From NCBI RefSeq assembly GCF_041154485.1, contig NZ_AP028669.1, forward strand, positions 434,001 to 498,000: a stretch of DNA of 64,000 nt, written 5' to 3'. The notes under the pieces were generated by a model, which had not been told where the DNA came from, did no database searches, and worked only from the letters and a program-made list of their open reading frames with translations. This DNA comes from Variovorax sp. V93. GTDB taxonomy: Bacteria > Pseudomonadota > Gammaproteobacteria > Burkholderiales > Burkholderiaceae_C. Below, in pieces: positions 35,626-47,093 of this stretch (positions within the stretch are counted from its first letter, which is position 1; every line of letters begins with the position of its first letter). The position numbers and the translations under genes were made by a program.

Positions 35626-36662
35626 TCGCCGATTCCCTTGGTGCCGCGGCGCGCGAGGTACTTGTCCCAGTAGAAGTCGTCGGCGTTGGCCTTGCTGACC
35701 ACCGACAGGCCGTTGTCCAGGAACGGCACCGACATGGGGTTGGTGCCGTTGCGCTTGGCGTCGTTCATCGGATCGATGAGCTGCGGGTTCCTGGCCAGGA
35801 ACAGCATCATCATGCCCATGTAGCCCTGCATGCCCTGGTTGGGGTTGATGGCGCCGAACACGTCGCCGGCCTTGATCATGTCCAGGATCTTGGCGTTCAC
35901 GTCGCAGCACATCACGCGGATGTTCTTCTTCGATTCGATCTTGGCCTGCGCGGCGCCCAGGGCCGAGTTGGCCTCGGGCATGAACAGCGCACCCAGGTTC
36001 GGGTTGGCCTGCGCCAGGCTCAGCACCGCCTGGTAGGCCTTGCTCGGGTCCTGGTTGCTGGCGGCGCGGCCGACCAGCTTCATGCCCGCATGCTTGGTCT
36101 TCATGCGGTTGACGAAGGCCGCGATGCGGCGGTCGTGGTTGTCCTGGCCGGGGTTCTCGAGCACCGCGTATTCGCCCTTGCCGCCCAGCGCCGCGGCAAT
36201 CGCGTCGGCTGCCTGCGTGCCCTCGCGGTCGTTGTCCGAAGTGACGAAGGAGGCGCGCTTGGAGTTGGGCGAATCGGCCGCAAAGGTCACGACCGGGATG
36301 CCCATGGCCACCGCGCGGTTGATCGGCTCGATGAACGGATCGGGGTTCATCGGGTGCAGCAGGATGCCTGCGGGCTTGCGCGCCAGCTCCTGCTCGAACG
36401 AGGCCAGCTGCTTGTTCACGTCGTACTCCGGCGTGCCGGTGTAGCGCGTGCGCACGCCCAGCGTGCGGCCGAGCTGCTTCATCATTTCGTACACCGGAAA
36501 CCAGTATTCGACGCCCGACACCATCACGTTCATCACGTAGACGTCGCTCGCGTTGCCGCGCAATCCGGTGGCCGCGGCCGTGGGGGTGGACTGCGCAAAT
36601 GCGCTGGTGCCGGCCAGGCCGATACCGGCGGCCGCAGCGGACTTCAGGAAATTTCGCCTCAT
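35622..36662 (-). CDS. Sugar ABC transporter substrate-binding protein with Tat-type signal
   Basis: 346 residues. The N-terminus MRRNFLKSAAAAGIGLAG fits a twin-arginine signal (RRxFLK). The mature protein is a Peripla_BP_4 (RbsB-like) fold: NPDPFIEPINRAVAMGIPVVTFAADSP, YAVLENPGQDNHDRR, FGAINPNQGMQGYMGMMMLF. Binding proteins of this class take pentoses, polyols and related compounds. It is the first gene of the minus-strand operon, divergent from the kinase gene. Confidence 0.92.
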   Translation of the reverse strand: MRRNFLKSAAAAGIGLAGTSAFAQSTPTAAATGLRGNASDVYVMNVMVSGVEYWFPVYEMMKQLGRTLGVRTRYTGTPEYDVNKQLASFEQELARKPAGILLHPMNPDPFIEPINRAVAMGIPVVTFAADSPNSKRASFVTSDNDREGTQAADAIAAALGGKGEYAVLENPGQDNHDRRIAAFVNRMKTKHAGMKLVGRAASNQDPSKAYQAVLSLAQANPNLGALFMPEANSALGAAQAKIESKKNIRVMCCDVNAKILDMIKAGDVFGAINPNQGMQGYMGMMMLFLARNPQLIDPMNDAKRNGTNPMSVPFLDNGLSVVSKANADDFYWDKYLARRGTKGIGE

Positions 36663-36732
36663 TCTTTGTCTCCTCGCGTTGACTGGCAGAGCTTGCGACC
36701 TGCCTTGGGGGAGCAGATCTTCGGGACCTCAT

Positions 36733-36742
36733 TGTCACGACA
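36733..36742. promoter_or_regulatory. Operator repeat 1 of the polyol locus (TGT-N4-ACA)
   Basis: TGTCACGACA. It shares TGTYAYGACA with the sites at 36745-36754 and 36834-36843. Candidate site for the GntR/UTRA regulator at 40111. Confidence 0.6.
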
Positions 36743-36744
36743 GT

Positions 36745-36754
36745 TGTTATGACA
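36745..36754. promoter_or_regulatory. Operator repeat 2 of the polyol locus (TGT-N4-ACA)
   Basis: TGTTATGACA, 12 bp from repeat 1 start to start and therefore close to one helical turn away, so two dimers could bind side by side. Confidence 0.6.
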
Positions 36755-36833
36755 GGTAGAATGTAATCGCGGGTCGTTCGCCGCGATAACTAGGGGAAAC
36801 GCTACTGGCAAGTGGCATTCAACTCGCCGAAGC

Positions 36834-36843
36834 TGTTATGACA
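36834..36843. promoter_or_regulatory. Operator repeat 3 of the polyol locus, overlapping the kinase start
   Basis: TGTTATGACA, identical to repeat 2. Its last base is the A of the kinase ATG. Bound protein here would block transcription or initiation of the kinase operon. Confidence 0.6.
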
Positions 36844-38330
36844 TGAAGCCAAATATACTGATCGGCGTCGACATGGGCTCGAGCAGCCTGAAGGCGCTGG
36901 CCCTCGAAGCCGCGAGCGGCCGCACCGTCGCCTTGTCCCGCATGTCCCTGCCGCACGACCGGCTGCCCGGCGGAGGCTGCGAGGTGGGCGCGCCCGCGAT
37001 CCGCGCCGCGCTGACCCACGTGCTGCGCGATGTCGCCCTCCAGCTCGGTCCGCGCGCGGCCGAGGTCCGTGCCCTGGCCTGCACCGGCCACGGCGCCGGC
37101 CTCTACGCGCTCGATGCCGGCAACCAGCTCGTGGGTGGACGCGCCGTCGCCTCCACCGACCAGCGCGCCGATGCCCGGGCGCGCGCCCTGGCCGCAAGCC
37201 GCGGCGCGCAGTTGTTCGAGGACGTGGGCTGCAGCCCCTGGCCCGGGCAGCCCACGGTGATCGCGGCCGAGCTGCTGGGCGCGGATGCGGTGCAGCGCGG
37301 CGAACTGCACCGCCTGCTGTTCGCCAAGGACTACCTCGGCTTTCTGCTGACCGGCCAGATCGCCACCGACGCCAGCGATGCGAGCACCGCCGGCCTGGTG
37401 TCGCTTGCCACCGGCAGCTGGTCGCGCGCGGCTTTCGAGGCCTCGGGCATCGCGGAGCTCGGTGCGCGCGCCTTCGGCCCGATCGTGCCGAGCGGCACCA
37501 TGATCGGAAAGCTCCTGCCCGCCGAAGCCGCGCTGTGCGGCCTGCCCGCGGGCATTCCGGTGGCGATGGGCGCCATCGACCTGCTCGCCTCGATGACCGC
37601 GATCCGTGCGGAAGGGCGCGGCCGCGCCGTATCGGTGCTCGGCACCTGGTGCGTGAATGCGGTCGTCGGGCCGGTGATGGCGCCCAAGCCCGCCGTTGCC
37701 GCCATCGTGAACTTCGGCCGCGGCAATGCGCGGCTCTACATGGAGAACAGCCCGTCTTCGATGGCCAACATCGCCTGGCTGGCCGGCGTGCTCGCGCTGC
37801 CCGATGCGCGCGCGGTGGTCGACCTGGCCATGACGGTGCCGCTGGGCGCCAGCGGCCTGCGCTTCCTGCCCTTCGTCAATGGCGGCGCCAGCCTGACGGC
37901 CGGCTTCGTGGGACTCAAGAGCCATCACACGCGCGCCGACATGGCGCGCGCCGTGGTCGATGCCGTGGCGGCGCTGCATGCGCGGCACACGGCGCGCCTG
38001 GCCGCGGCCGGCCTCGCGGTGAGCCAGACGACGGTGCTCGGCGGCGGCGCGGGCGATGCCCGCCTCGTGCGGCTGCTGGCGGCCTTCCTGGGGCGCCCGG
38101 TCGAACGTTGCGCCGACGACGAGACCGGCGCACGCGGCGCCGCGATCTACGCCGCCATGTCGCAGGGCCTGGACGACGCGTCGCAGGGCAGCCCACTGCT
38201 CGCGCCCTGCGAGCTCATCGAGCCCGATGCGCGCGAGGCCCGCGCCCATGCGGATTTCAACGCCGGTTTCAACGAACTGATCGACAGCATGTCACCTGTA
38301 TTCACCCACCTCGCGGGCGGTGCCGAATGA
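36843..38330 (+). CDS. FGGY-family carbohydrate kinase
   Basis: 495 residues. The N-terminal ATPase motif is IGVDMGSSSLKALAL (7-21); the catalytic Asp is expected in MGAIDLLAS (Asp246); GGGAGDARLVRLLAAFLGRPV near 400 is the adenosine motif. It phosphorylates a sugar or polyol brought in by the divergent transporter. The partner gene is GlpD/EryB-like, so a polyol such as erythritol, a tetritol or a pentitol is the best guess. The stop overlaps the dehydrogenase ATG. Confidence 0.9.
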   Translation: MKPNILIGVDMGSSSLKALALEAASGRTVALSRMSLPHDRLPGGGCEVGAPAIRAALTHVLRDVALQLGPRAAEVRALACTGHGAGLYALDAGNQLVGGRAVASTDQRADARARALAASRGAQLFEDVGCSPWPGQPTVIAAELLGADAVQRGELHRLLFAKDYLGFLLTGQIATDASDASTAGLVSLATGSWSRAAFEASGIAELGARAFGPIVPSGTMIGKLLPAEAALCGLPAGIPVAMGAIDLLASMTAIRAEGRGRAVSVLGTWCVNAVVGPVMAPKPAVAAIVNFGRGNARLYMENSPSSMANIAWLAGVLALPDARAVVDLAMTVPLGASGLRFLPFVNGGASLTAGFVGLKSHHTRADMARAVVDAVAALHARHTARLAAAGLAVSQTTVLGGGAGDARLVRLLAAFLGRPVERCADDETGARGAAIYAAMSQGLDDASQGSPLLAPCELIEPDAREARAHADFNAGFNELIDSMSPVFTHLAGGAE

Positions 38331-40090
38331 GCGCCTGGCAACTTCCCTTCGTGCGCTCGGCCTCGCTGGCAGGCCGCCATTTCTCCACCGTGATCGTGGG
38401 CGCCGGCATCAACGGCGTGGGCGTGTTCCGCGACCTTTCGCTGCAGCGCGTCGACTGCCTGATCGTCGACAAGGGCGACTTCGGCGCCGGCGCCAGCAGT
38501 GCGCCTTCGCGCATGATCCACGGCGGCCTGCGCTACCTGGAGAACGGCAGCTTCTCGCTGGTGGCCGAAGCCACGCGCGAGCGCAACCTGCTGCTGCGCA
38601 ATGCGCCGCACCTGGTGCGGCCGCTCAAGACGGTGGTGCCGCTCGCGAGCTTCTTCGGCGGGCTGATGAGCAGCGCGCTCAAGTTCTTCGGCCGCACGCC
38701 GCCGCAGCGCACGCGCGGCCTGCTGGCCGTGGCGCTGGGCCTGCGGCTCTACGACCTTTTGGGACGCCGCCAGCGCGTGATGCCGGGGCATCGCATCAGC
38801 CGCGTGCCGCCGGCCGACCGCGGCCTGTTCCGCGCGGCCATCCGCTGGACCGCGACCTTCTTCGATGCCTGGATCAGCCATCCCGAATGGCTCATCCTCG
38901 AACTCATAGCCGATGCCTGCCGCGACCAGCCGCGCTCCGCGGCCGCCAACTACTGCCGCGTGATGGGCTGCGCGGGCAACATCCTCACCTTGCGCGACGA
39001 GATCACCGGCGCACTCGTGCGCGTGACCGCCGACACGGTGGTGAACGCCACCGGCGCCTGGCTCGACCGCAGCGCGGCCGTGCTCGGCGGTGCCGGCCCG
39101 CGCGTGATGGGCACCAAGGGCTCGCACCTCGTGCTCGACCATCCCGCGCTGCGCGACGCGCTCGACGGCCGCATGGCCTACTTCGAGGCGGTCGACGGGC
39201 GCGTGTGCATCGTCTATCCCTTCCTCGACCGGGTGCTGGTGGGCTCCACCGACATCCCGGTCGAGGACCCGGACCAGATCGTCACCGAGCCGGCCGAGGT
39301 CGACTACCTGATCGAGGTGCTGCGCGAGGTCTTCCCGAACATGGCCTTCGGGCGCGGCGACGTGGTCTACACCTATGTCGGCGTGCGGCCGCTCGCGCGC
39401 TCCGAGGCCGACAAGCCGGGGCAGATCTCGCGCGACCATTCGGTGGTGGTGGATCCGCCGAACGCGACGCGCGACATCGCCATCGTCGGCCTGGTCGGCG
39501 GCAAGTGGACCACCTTCCGCTCGCTGGCCGAGGAGGCCACCGACGAAGTGCTGCAGCTGCTCGGCCGCTCGCGCACCGCGTCGACCGAGCTGCTGCCCAT
39601 CGGCGGTGGTGCGGACCTGCCGGCCGATGCGCCGGCGGCCGAGCGCTTCGTCGAGAAGATGGTGGCCGCCTGCGGCATGGACCGCATGCGTGCACTGACC
39701 CTGCTCGGCCGCTATGGCTCGAAGGCGCTGCCGCTCGCGCAGCGCCTGGCGGCCTCGGGCGACCTGCCGCTGCAGCATGCACCGGACTACTCGGCCGCGG
39801 AGCTCTCCTACCTGTGCCTGGAGACTGGTGTGGTGCATCTCGACGACCTCGTCATTCGCCGCACGCTGCTGGCCATTCGCGGCCTCGTCACCGATGCCGC
39901 GCTCGCCGAGATCGCGGGCGTGGCGGCCGAGGCGCTGGGCTGGGACCCCACCCACGCCCACAACGAGCTGTGCGCCTGCGCCACCGCGCTGCGCGAGCGG
40001 CACAACGTGCGCCTGCATGCCGAGGCCGTCGGCGAGGCGCCTTCTTTCGATGCATCATTGATGGCCAGCTCAGTCCTCGGCCCAGCCTAA
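38327..40090 (+). CDS. FAD-dependent polyol-phosphate dehydrogenase (GlpD/EryB-like)
   Basis: 587 residues. VIVGAGINGVGVFRDLSLQRVDCLIVDKGDFGAGASS (22-58) and RMIHGGLRYLENG are GlpD family motifs; VGLVGGKWTTFRSLAEEATD near 387 closes the FAD domain and a GlpD C-terminal helical domain follows. It is predicted to be a peripheral membrane enzyme passing electrons to quinone. ATGA overlap with the kinase indicates sequential action: kinase makes the polyol phosphate, this enzyme oxidises it to a keto-phosphate. It could be glycerol-3-phosphate dehydrogenase, but GlpF/GlpK-type genes are absent. Confidence 0.85.
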   Translation: MSAWQLPFVRSASLAGRHFSTVIVGAGINGVGVFRDLSLQRVDCLIVDKGDFGAGASSAPSRMIHGGLRYLENGSFSLVAEATRERNLLLRNAPHLVRPLKTVVPLASFFGGLMSSALKFFGRTPPQRTRGLLAVALGLRLYDLLGRRQRVMPGHRISRVPPADRGLFRAAIRWTATFFDAWISHPEWLILELIADACRDQPRSAAANYCRVMGCAGNILTLRDEITGALVRVTADTVVNATGAWLDRSAAVLGGAGPRVMGTKGSHLVLDHPALRDALDGRMAYFEAVDGRVCIVYPFLDRVLVGSTDIPVEDPDQIVTEPAEVDYLIEVLREVFPNMAFGRGDVVYTYVGVRPLARSEADKPGQISRDHSVVVDPPNATRDIAIVGLVGGKWTTFRSLAEEATDEVLQLLGRSRTASTELLPIGGGADLPADAPAAERFVEKMVAACGMDRMRALTLLGRYGSKALPLAQRLAASGDLPLQHAPDYSAAELSYLCLETGVVHLDDLVIRRTLLAIRGLVTDAALAEIAGVAAEALGWDPTHAHNELCACATALRERHNVRLHAEAVGEAPSFDASLMASSVLGPA

Positions 40091-40110
40091 AAGTGAACAG
40101 TCCCAACGAC

Positions 40111-40848
40111 ATGTCGACCGTGCTCGACCGCAATTCCGAATCGCCGCTGTGGGCGCAGTTCCGCGACGCCATCCGCTTGCAGATCCTGCAGGGCGTGCTG
40201 CCCATCGGCGCCAAGCTGCCTTCGGAGGCGGAGCTCGGCGACCAGTTCGGCATCTCGCGCATCGTGGTGCGCGAGGCCTTGGCCGACCTCGTGCGCAACA
40301 ACCTCATCTACAAGATCAAGGGCCGCGGCGCCTTCGTGTCGGCGCGCGAGCGCGACGAGGATTTCGTCTCCACCGTGCTCGGCTTCTCCGACGAGATGGA
40401 GCGCAAGGGCCGCTCGGTGCGCACGCAGATCCTCGCGCAGGAATTGCGCGCACCCACCGAGCACGAGGCTGCATCGCTGGGCCTGGCCGACGACACCCAG
40501 GTGGTGGCCCTCAAGCGCCTGCGCAGCGTGGACGGCGAGCTGCGCCTCCTGGTCGAGACCGCGGTGCCGGCGGACCTGGCGCCCGGCCTGCACCGCGCGC
40601 GGCTGGAAGACCGCTCGCTCTACGACGTGCTGCGCCGGCAGTACGGGCTGCGCCTGGTGCGCGCCGAGCGCTGGATCGATGCGGTGCTGCCCGACGCCGA
40701 AACCTGCAGGCTGCTCGACCTGCCGCAGCCCGAGCCGCTGCTGCGCATCGAGTCGATCGCCTACGGCGCCAACGGCCGGCCGCTGGAGCACTACCGTGCG
40801 CTGCACCGCTGCAAGACGAGCCGCCTGCACGTGCAGACGACGACCTGA
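40111..40848 (+). CDS. GntR-family regulator, HutC/UTRA subfamily
   Basis: 245 residues from the ATG at 40111; a GTG at 40093 is an alternative. The winged helix is LQILQGVLPIGAKLPSEAELGDQFGISRIVVREALADLVRNNL near 20-65, then the UTRA ligand domain (FVSTVLGFSDEMERKGRSVRTQIL ... VVALKRLRSVDGELRLLVETAVP). It is the third gene of the kinase operon, 20 bp after the dehydrogenase, and the likely binder of the TGT-N4-ACA repeats. The effector is probably a pathway sugar phosphate. Confidence 0.92.
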   Translation: MSTVLDRNSESPLWAQFRDAIRLQILQGVLPIGAKLPSEAELGDQFGISRIVVREALADLVRNNLIYKIKGRGAFVSARERDEDFVSTVLGFSDEMERKGRSVRTQILAQELRAPTEHEAASLGLADDTQVVALKRLRSVDGELRLLVETAVPADLAPGLHRARLEDRSLYDVLRRQYGLRLVRAERWIDAVLPDAETCRLLDLPQPEPLLRIESIAYGANGRPLEHYRALHRCKTSRLHVQTTT

Positions 40849-40859
40849 ATTTTTTCAGG
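40844..40859. terminator. Small bidirectional hairpin at convergent gene ends
   Basis: CCTGAA, four T, TTCAGG. It spans the stop codons of the GntR and EamA genes, which are only six bases apart. The stem is short, so terminator function is uncertain. Confidence 0.4.
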
Positions 40860-41748
40860 CCTTGGCGGTGCTGCTGCGCGAGGGCCAGAGCACCGAGGCG
40901 ATGGCCACCATCATCAGCGCTACCGCCACCCAGTCCTGCCAGTGCACGACCTCGCCGAGCCACACCGCGCCGCTGAACACGCCCAGCACCGGAATGAACA
41001 TCACGCTCAAGGTCGAGGCCACTGGCGGCAGGCCGCGTGCCAGGTAGAACCAGGCCGCGTGCGCGAAGCCGAAGATCAGCACCGCGTTGTAGGCGATCGA
41101 GCCCCAGGTCACGGGGCCGGGCCAGCGCCATGGGCCGCGCTCGAACAGCAGCGACAGCACCGTCATCACCACGGCCGTCATGGCCGTCATCCAGAACGAC
41201 AGCGTGAGCGTCGCCAGCCCGATGCGCGAGTGGCGCAGCAGCTGCGTGCCCAGCGCCCAGGTCGCGGCCGCCACCAGTGCGAGCGCAACGTAGCCGGGCC
41301 GGCCCGCGAGGTCGGTGAGCTCGTGCCACAGCAGGAGCCCCACGCCGATCGCGCAGGCGCCCACGCCGAGCCATGAGCGCCGCGTGAGCACGGCCGAGAA
41401 CAGCAGCGCGCCGATCACCGCGGAGAACACCGGCATCGTGTAGCCCAGGATGGCAGCGCGCCCGCCCGACAGCGCCTTCACCGCCAGGATGATGCAGGCG
41501 TGCCAGATGAACATGTTGGTGGCGCCCAGCCACAACAGCTCGGGCCAGGCGCTGCGCGGCACGCGGAACGGCACCTTCATCCACACCAGCGCGAGCCCCA
41601 GCACCGGTACGCCGAGCCAGATCGATATCGCGCGGAAGGCCAGCGGCGGATAGTCCGCCACGCCGAGCTTCATCACGGGCCAGTTGAGGCCCCACGCAAG
41701 CGTGAGGAGAACGAGCAGGACGAACTGGCGCGGCGTGAAGGAAGGCAT
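40855..41748 (-). CDS. EamA/DMT-family transporter
   Basis: 297 residues, about ten membrane helices in two EamA repeats. It starts [20 protein letters not shown], and the second repeat contains [26 protein letters not shown], which is the classic EamA motif. These inner-membrane proteins export metabolites or amino acids. No operon partner; convergent with the GntR gene, so it probably does not belong to the polyol locus. Confidence 0.9.
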   Translation of the reverse strand: MPSFTPRQFVLLVLLTLAWGLNWPVMKLGVADYPPLAFRAISIWLGVPVLGLALVWMKVPFRVPRSAWPELLWLGATNMFIWHACIILAVKALSGGRAAILGYTMPVFSAVIGALLFSAVLTRRSWLGVGACAIGVGLLLWHELTDLAGRPGYVALALVAAATWALGTQLLRHSRIGLATLTLSFWMTAMTAVVMTVLSLLFERGPWRWPGPVTWGSIAYNAVLIFGFAHAAWFYLARGLPPVASTLSVMFIPVLGVFSGAVWLGEVVHWQDWVAVALMMVAIASVLWPSRSSTAKA

Positions 41749-41796
41749 GGGCCGCGATTGTGGCGCGGCCCGCGCATCCGTGCCGGGGCAGGGCCG

Positions 41797-44913
<3,117 letters not shown>

Positions 44914-44931
44914 GATAGACCGCCGACGATT

Positions 44932-46323
44932 TCATGGCGAGGGAGAGGGAACCGGCGGTTCGGACTTCGGGGTCTCTGCCGGCGCCGGGTGCACCGCTTC
45001 GGTGCCGCCTCCGCTGCTGATCGCGCGGCCCACCATGTACTCGGCCAGCGTGTCGTACAGCGGACGGCTGATCATCCGGGAGACCAGGCTGGCCAGCATC
45101 GCGGCGGCCATCAGGCTCAGCACCATCGAATGGCCGTCGACCATTTCCATCACGATGATGAAGGCGGTGAGCGGCGCCTGTGTCACTGCGGCCAGGAAGC
45201 CCGCCATGCCCATGGCGATGAGCGCCGGGCCCAGGTCGCTGCTGGCGAGGCGGGCCACCGCGTCGCCGATGCCCGCACCGATCGACAGCGACGGCGCGAA
45301 GATGCCGCCCGGCACGCCGCACCAGGCCGTGAGCCAGGTGGCGACGAACTTGAGCACCGTGTAGAGCGGCGTCAGTTCGTCATGGCCCTGCAGCATCTGC
45401 TTGACCGCCTCCGAGCCCGCGCCGAAGGTGACGCCACCCGTCGCCAGCCCGATGAGCGCCACGGCCAATCCGCCGGCGGCCGCGAAGCGCACCGGAAAAC
45501 GTGCGCGCCAGCGGTTCAGGCGCCCGGGCGCGCCGGTCAGCGAAGCGGTCAGCAGCCGCGCGAACAGCCCGCCGGCCGCGCCGCTCAGCAAGGTGGCCAG
45601 CAGGCCCGGGCCGAGGGCATCCCAGCCGAGCCGGGGCACGCGGATCACGCCGAAATAGCTGGTATTGCCGAAGGCCGACACCGCCACCAGGCCCGCCAGC
45701 ACGATGGCCGTGATGATGAGTCCGCTCGAGCGTGCCTCCAGCCGGCCCGAGAGTTCCTCGATGGCGAAAACCACGCCTGCCAGCGGCGCATTGAAGGCCG
45801 CCGCGATGCCGGCCGCCCCGCCGGCCACCAGCAGCGCGCGCCCGTCGATGGCGGTGTTGGGCGAGAGCCAGCGCCGCGCGTGCTGCATCACGCCGGCCGC
45901 GACCTGCACCGAGGGCCCTTCGCGGCCGATCGACAGGCCGGCCGCGAAGCCCGCGGCGCCCAACCCGATCTTCGCCACCGTCAGCCGCAGCGACGCGAAG
46001 GCGGAGCGCCGCTCCTCGGGAAGCGCAGGATGCAGCGCCGCCTTGATCTGCGGAATGCCCGAGCCGCCCGCGCCGGGGAAGAAGCGCAGCGTGAACCACA
46101 CGATGCCCGCCGTGACGAGCGGGGTCGCCAGCAGCACCGCCCAGGGGTGGGCCGCATAGAGGCGATGGAAGCGGCCGAAGGCCCAGTCGCTCGCGTATGT
46201 GAAACCCACGACGAAGAGCCCTGCCGCAATCGCATAGCCGAGCACGATCGCCCGGTCGAGCCAGACACGGCCGCCCCGCAGCTCGGTGCGCAGATGCTCG
46301 AAGAAGTCTGGTTCTCTGTTCAT
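44932..46323 (-). CDS. ClC-family chloride/proton antiporter
   Basis: 463 residues from the ATG at 46323; ATG at 46344 is an alternative. About eleven membrane helices and the selectivity motifs [18 protein letters not shown] (gating Glu) and [15 protein letters not shown], plus [15 protein letters not shown] with the inner proton-path Glu, so it should be an exchanger rather than a channel. No CBS domains follow; the C-terminus is a short Pro/Ser-rich tail. Divergent from ssb. Confidence 0.92.
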   Translation of the reverse strand: MNREPDFFEHLRTELRGGRVWLDRAIVLGYAIAAGLFVVGFTYASDWAFGRFHRLYAAHPWAVLLATPLVTAGIVWFTLRFFPGAGGSGIPQIKAALHPALPEERRSAFASLRLTVAKIGLGAAGFAAGLSIGREGPSVQVAAGVMQHARRWLSPNTAIDGRALLVAGGAAGIAAAFNAPLAGVVFAIEELSGRLEARSSGLIITAIVLAGLVAVSAFGNTSYFGVIRVPRLGWDALGPGLLATLLSGAAGGLFARLLTASLTGAPGRLNRWRARFPVRFAAAGGLAVALIGLATGGVTFGAGSEAVKQMLQGHDELTPLYTVLKFVATWLTAWCGVPGGIFAPSLSIGAGIGDAVARLASSDLGPALIAMGMAGFLAAVTQAPLTAFIIVMEMVDGHSMVLSLMAAAMLASLVSRMISRPLYDTLAEYMVGRAISSGGGTEAVHPAPAETPKSEPPVPSPSP

Positions 46324-46431
46324 GCCGAAGACGCATTCTGGCATCGGCCGGGGCTGCGGCCGGCCGCCTTGGGGCACAATCGAGGGTTCCTTTCAACCTT
46401 CTCCTTCATCCACTTATCAGGGGCAGTGCAT

Positions 46432-46974
46432 ATGGCATCGGTCAACAAAGTCATCGTCGTCGGCAACCTGGGGCGCGACCCCGAAATGCGTACCTTCCCG
46501 AGCGGCGACCAGGTCGCAAATGTCACCGTGGCCACCACCGATCGCTGGAAAGACAAGCAAAGCGGCGAAATGCGCGAAGCCACTGAATGGCACCGCATCG
46601 TCTTCAACGGCCGCCTGGCCGAAATTGCCGGCCAGTACCTGCGCAAGGGCTCGCAGGTGTACGTCGAAGGCAGCCTGCGCACGCGCAAGTGGACCGACAA
46701 GGACGGCATCGAAAAATACACCACCGAAATCCGCGCCGACCAGATGCAGATGCTCGGCAGCCGCCAGGGCCAGGGCGGCCCCTCGGGCGGTCCCGAGGAC
46801 GACGGCGGCTATTCGCAGGGCGGCGGCTACTCGCAAGGCGGCGGTGGTGGTGGCGGCGGCTACGCCCCCCGTGCACCGGCCGCGGCACCGCGCGCTCCGG
46901 CGCCGGCACCGCGCCAGGCTCCGGCCAAGTCGTCGTCGGGCTTCGACGACATGGACGACGACATTCCGTTCTGA
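46432..46974 (+). CDS. ssb: Single-stranded DNA-binding protein
   Basis: 180 residues. The OB fold spans about 1-110 ([50 protein letters not shown]). A Gly/Pro/Ala-rich linker with two SQGGG repeats follows, and the acidic tip DDMDDDIPF binds partner proteins. It coats single-stranded DNA in replication and repair. It has its own promoter in the gap from the clc gene and is followed by two hairpins. Confidence 0.97.
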   Translation: MASVNKVIVVGNLGRDPEMRTFPSGDQVANVTVATTDRWKDKQSGEMREATEWHRIVFNGRLAEIAGQYLRKGSQVYVEGSLRTRKWTDKDGIEKYTTEIRADQMQMLGSRQGQGGPSGGPEDDGGYSQGGGYSQGGGGGGGGYAPRAPAAAPRAPAPAPRQAPAKSSSGFDDMDDDIPF

Positions 46975-46992
46975 GCTGAATCGCAGCACCGT

Positions 46993-47022
46993 GGCTGAAG
47001 CCGTTCCATCGCTGCTTCAGCC
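46993..47022 (+). other. Hairpin downstream of ssb
   Basis: GGCTGAAGC pairs with GCTTCAGCC across a 12-base loop. It has no T-tract, and sits just before the stronger terminator hairpin; it may stabilise the ssb mRNA end. Confidence 0.5.
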
Positions 47023-47031
47023 GCGCGGCTT

Positions 47032-47063
47032 GCCGGGAACGCATCTGTTCCCGGCTGTTTTTT
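47032..47063 (+). terminator. Rho-independent terminator of ssb
   Basis: GCCGGGAAC, loop GCATCT, GTTCCCGGC, then TG and a run of T. A perfect 9-bp stem placed 57 bp after the ssb stop. Confidence 0.92.
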
Positions 47064-47093
47064 CCTGAACCGGAGCGGCCAGGCCGCACGCCG

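Larger units (their letters stand above)
36663..36842. promoter_or_regulatory. Divergent promoter region of the polyol locus
   Basis: This gap separates the transporter operon (minus) from the kinase operon (plus). A plus-strand promoter candidate is TTGTCA (36732-36737) and TAGAAT (36757-36762) with 19-bp spacing, overlapping two of three operator repeats. The kinase start has no Shine-Dalgarno, so its mRNA may be leaderless, or the true promoter may lie nearer. Confidence 0.45.

Noticed and set aside
41749..41771. Perfect hairpin GGGCCGCG / CGCGGCCC between uvrA and the EamA gene.
   Set aside because: No T-tract on either strand; it sits directly at the EamA start and may be chance in GC-rich DNA.
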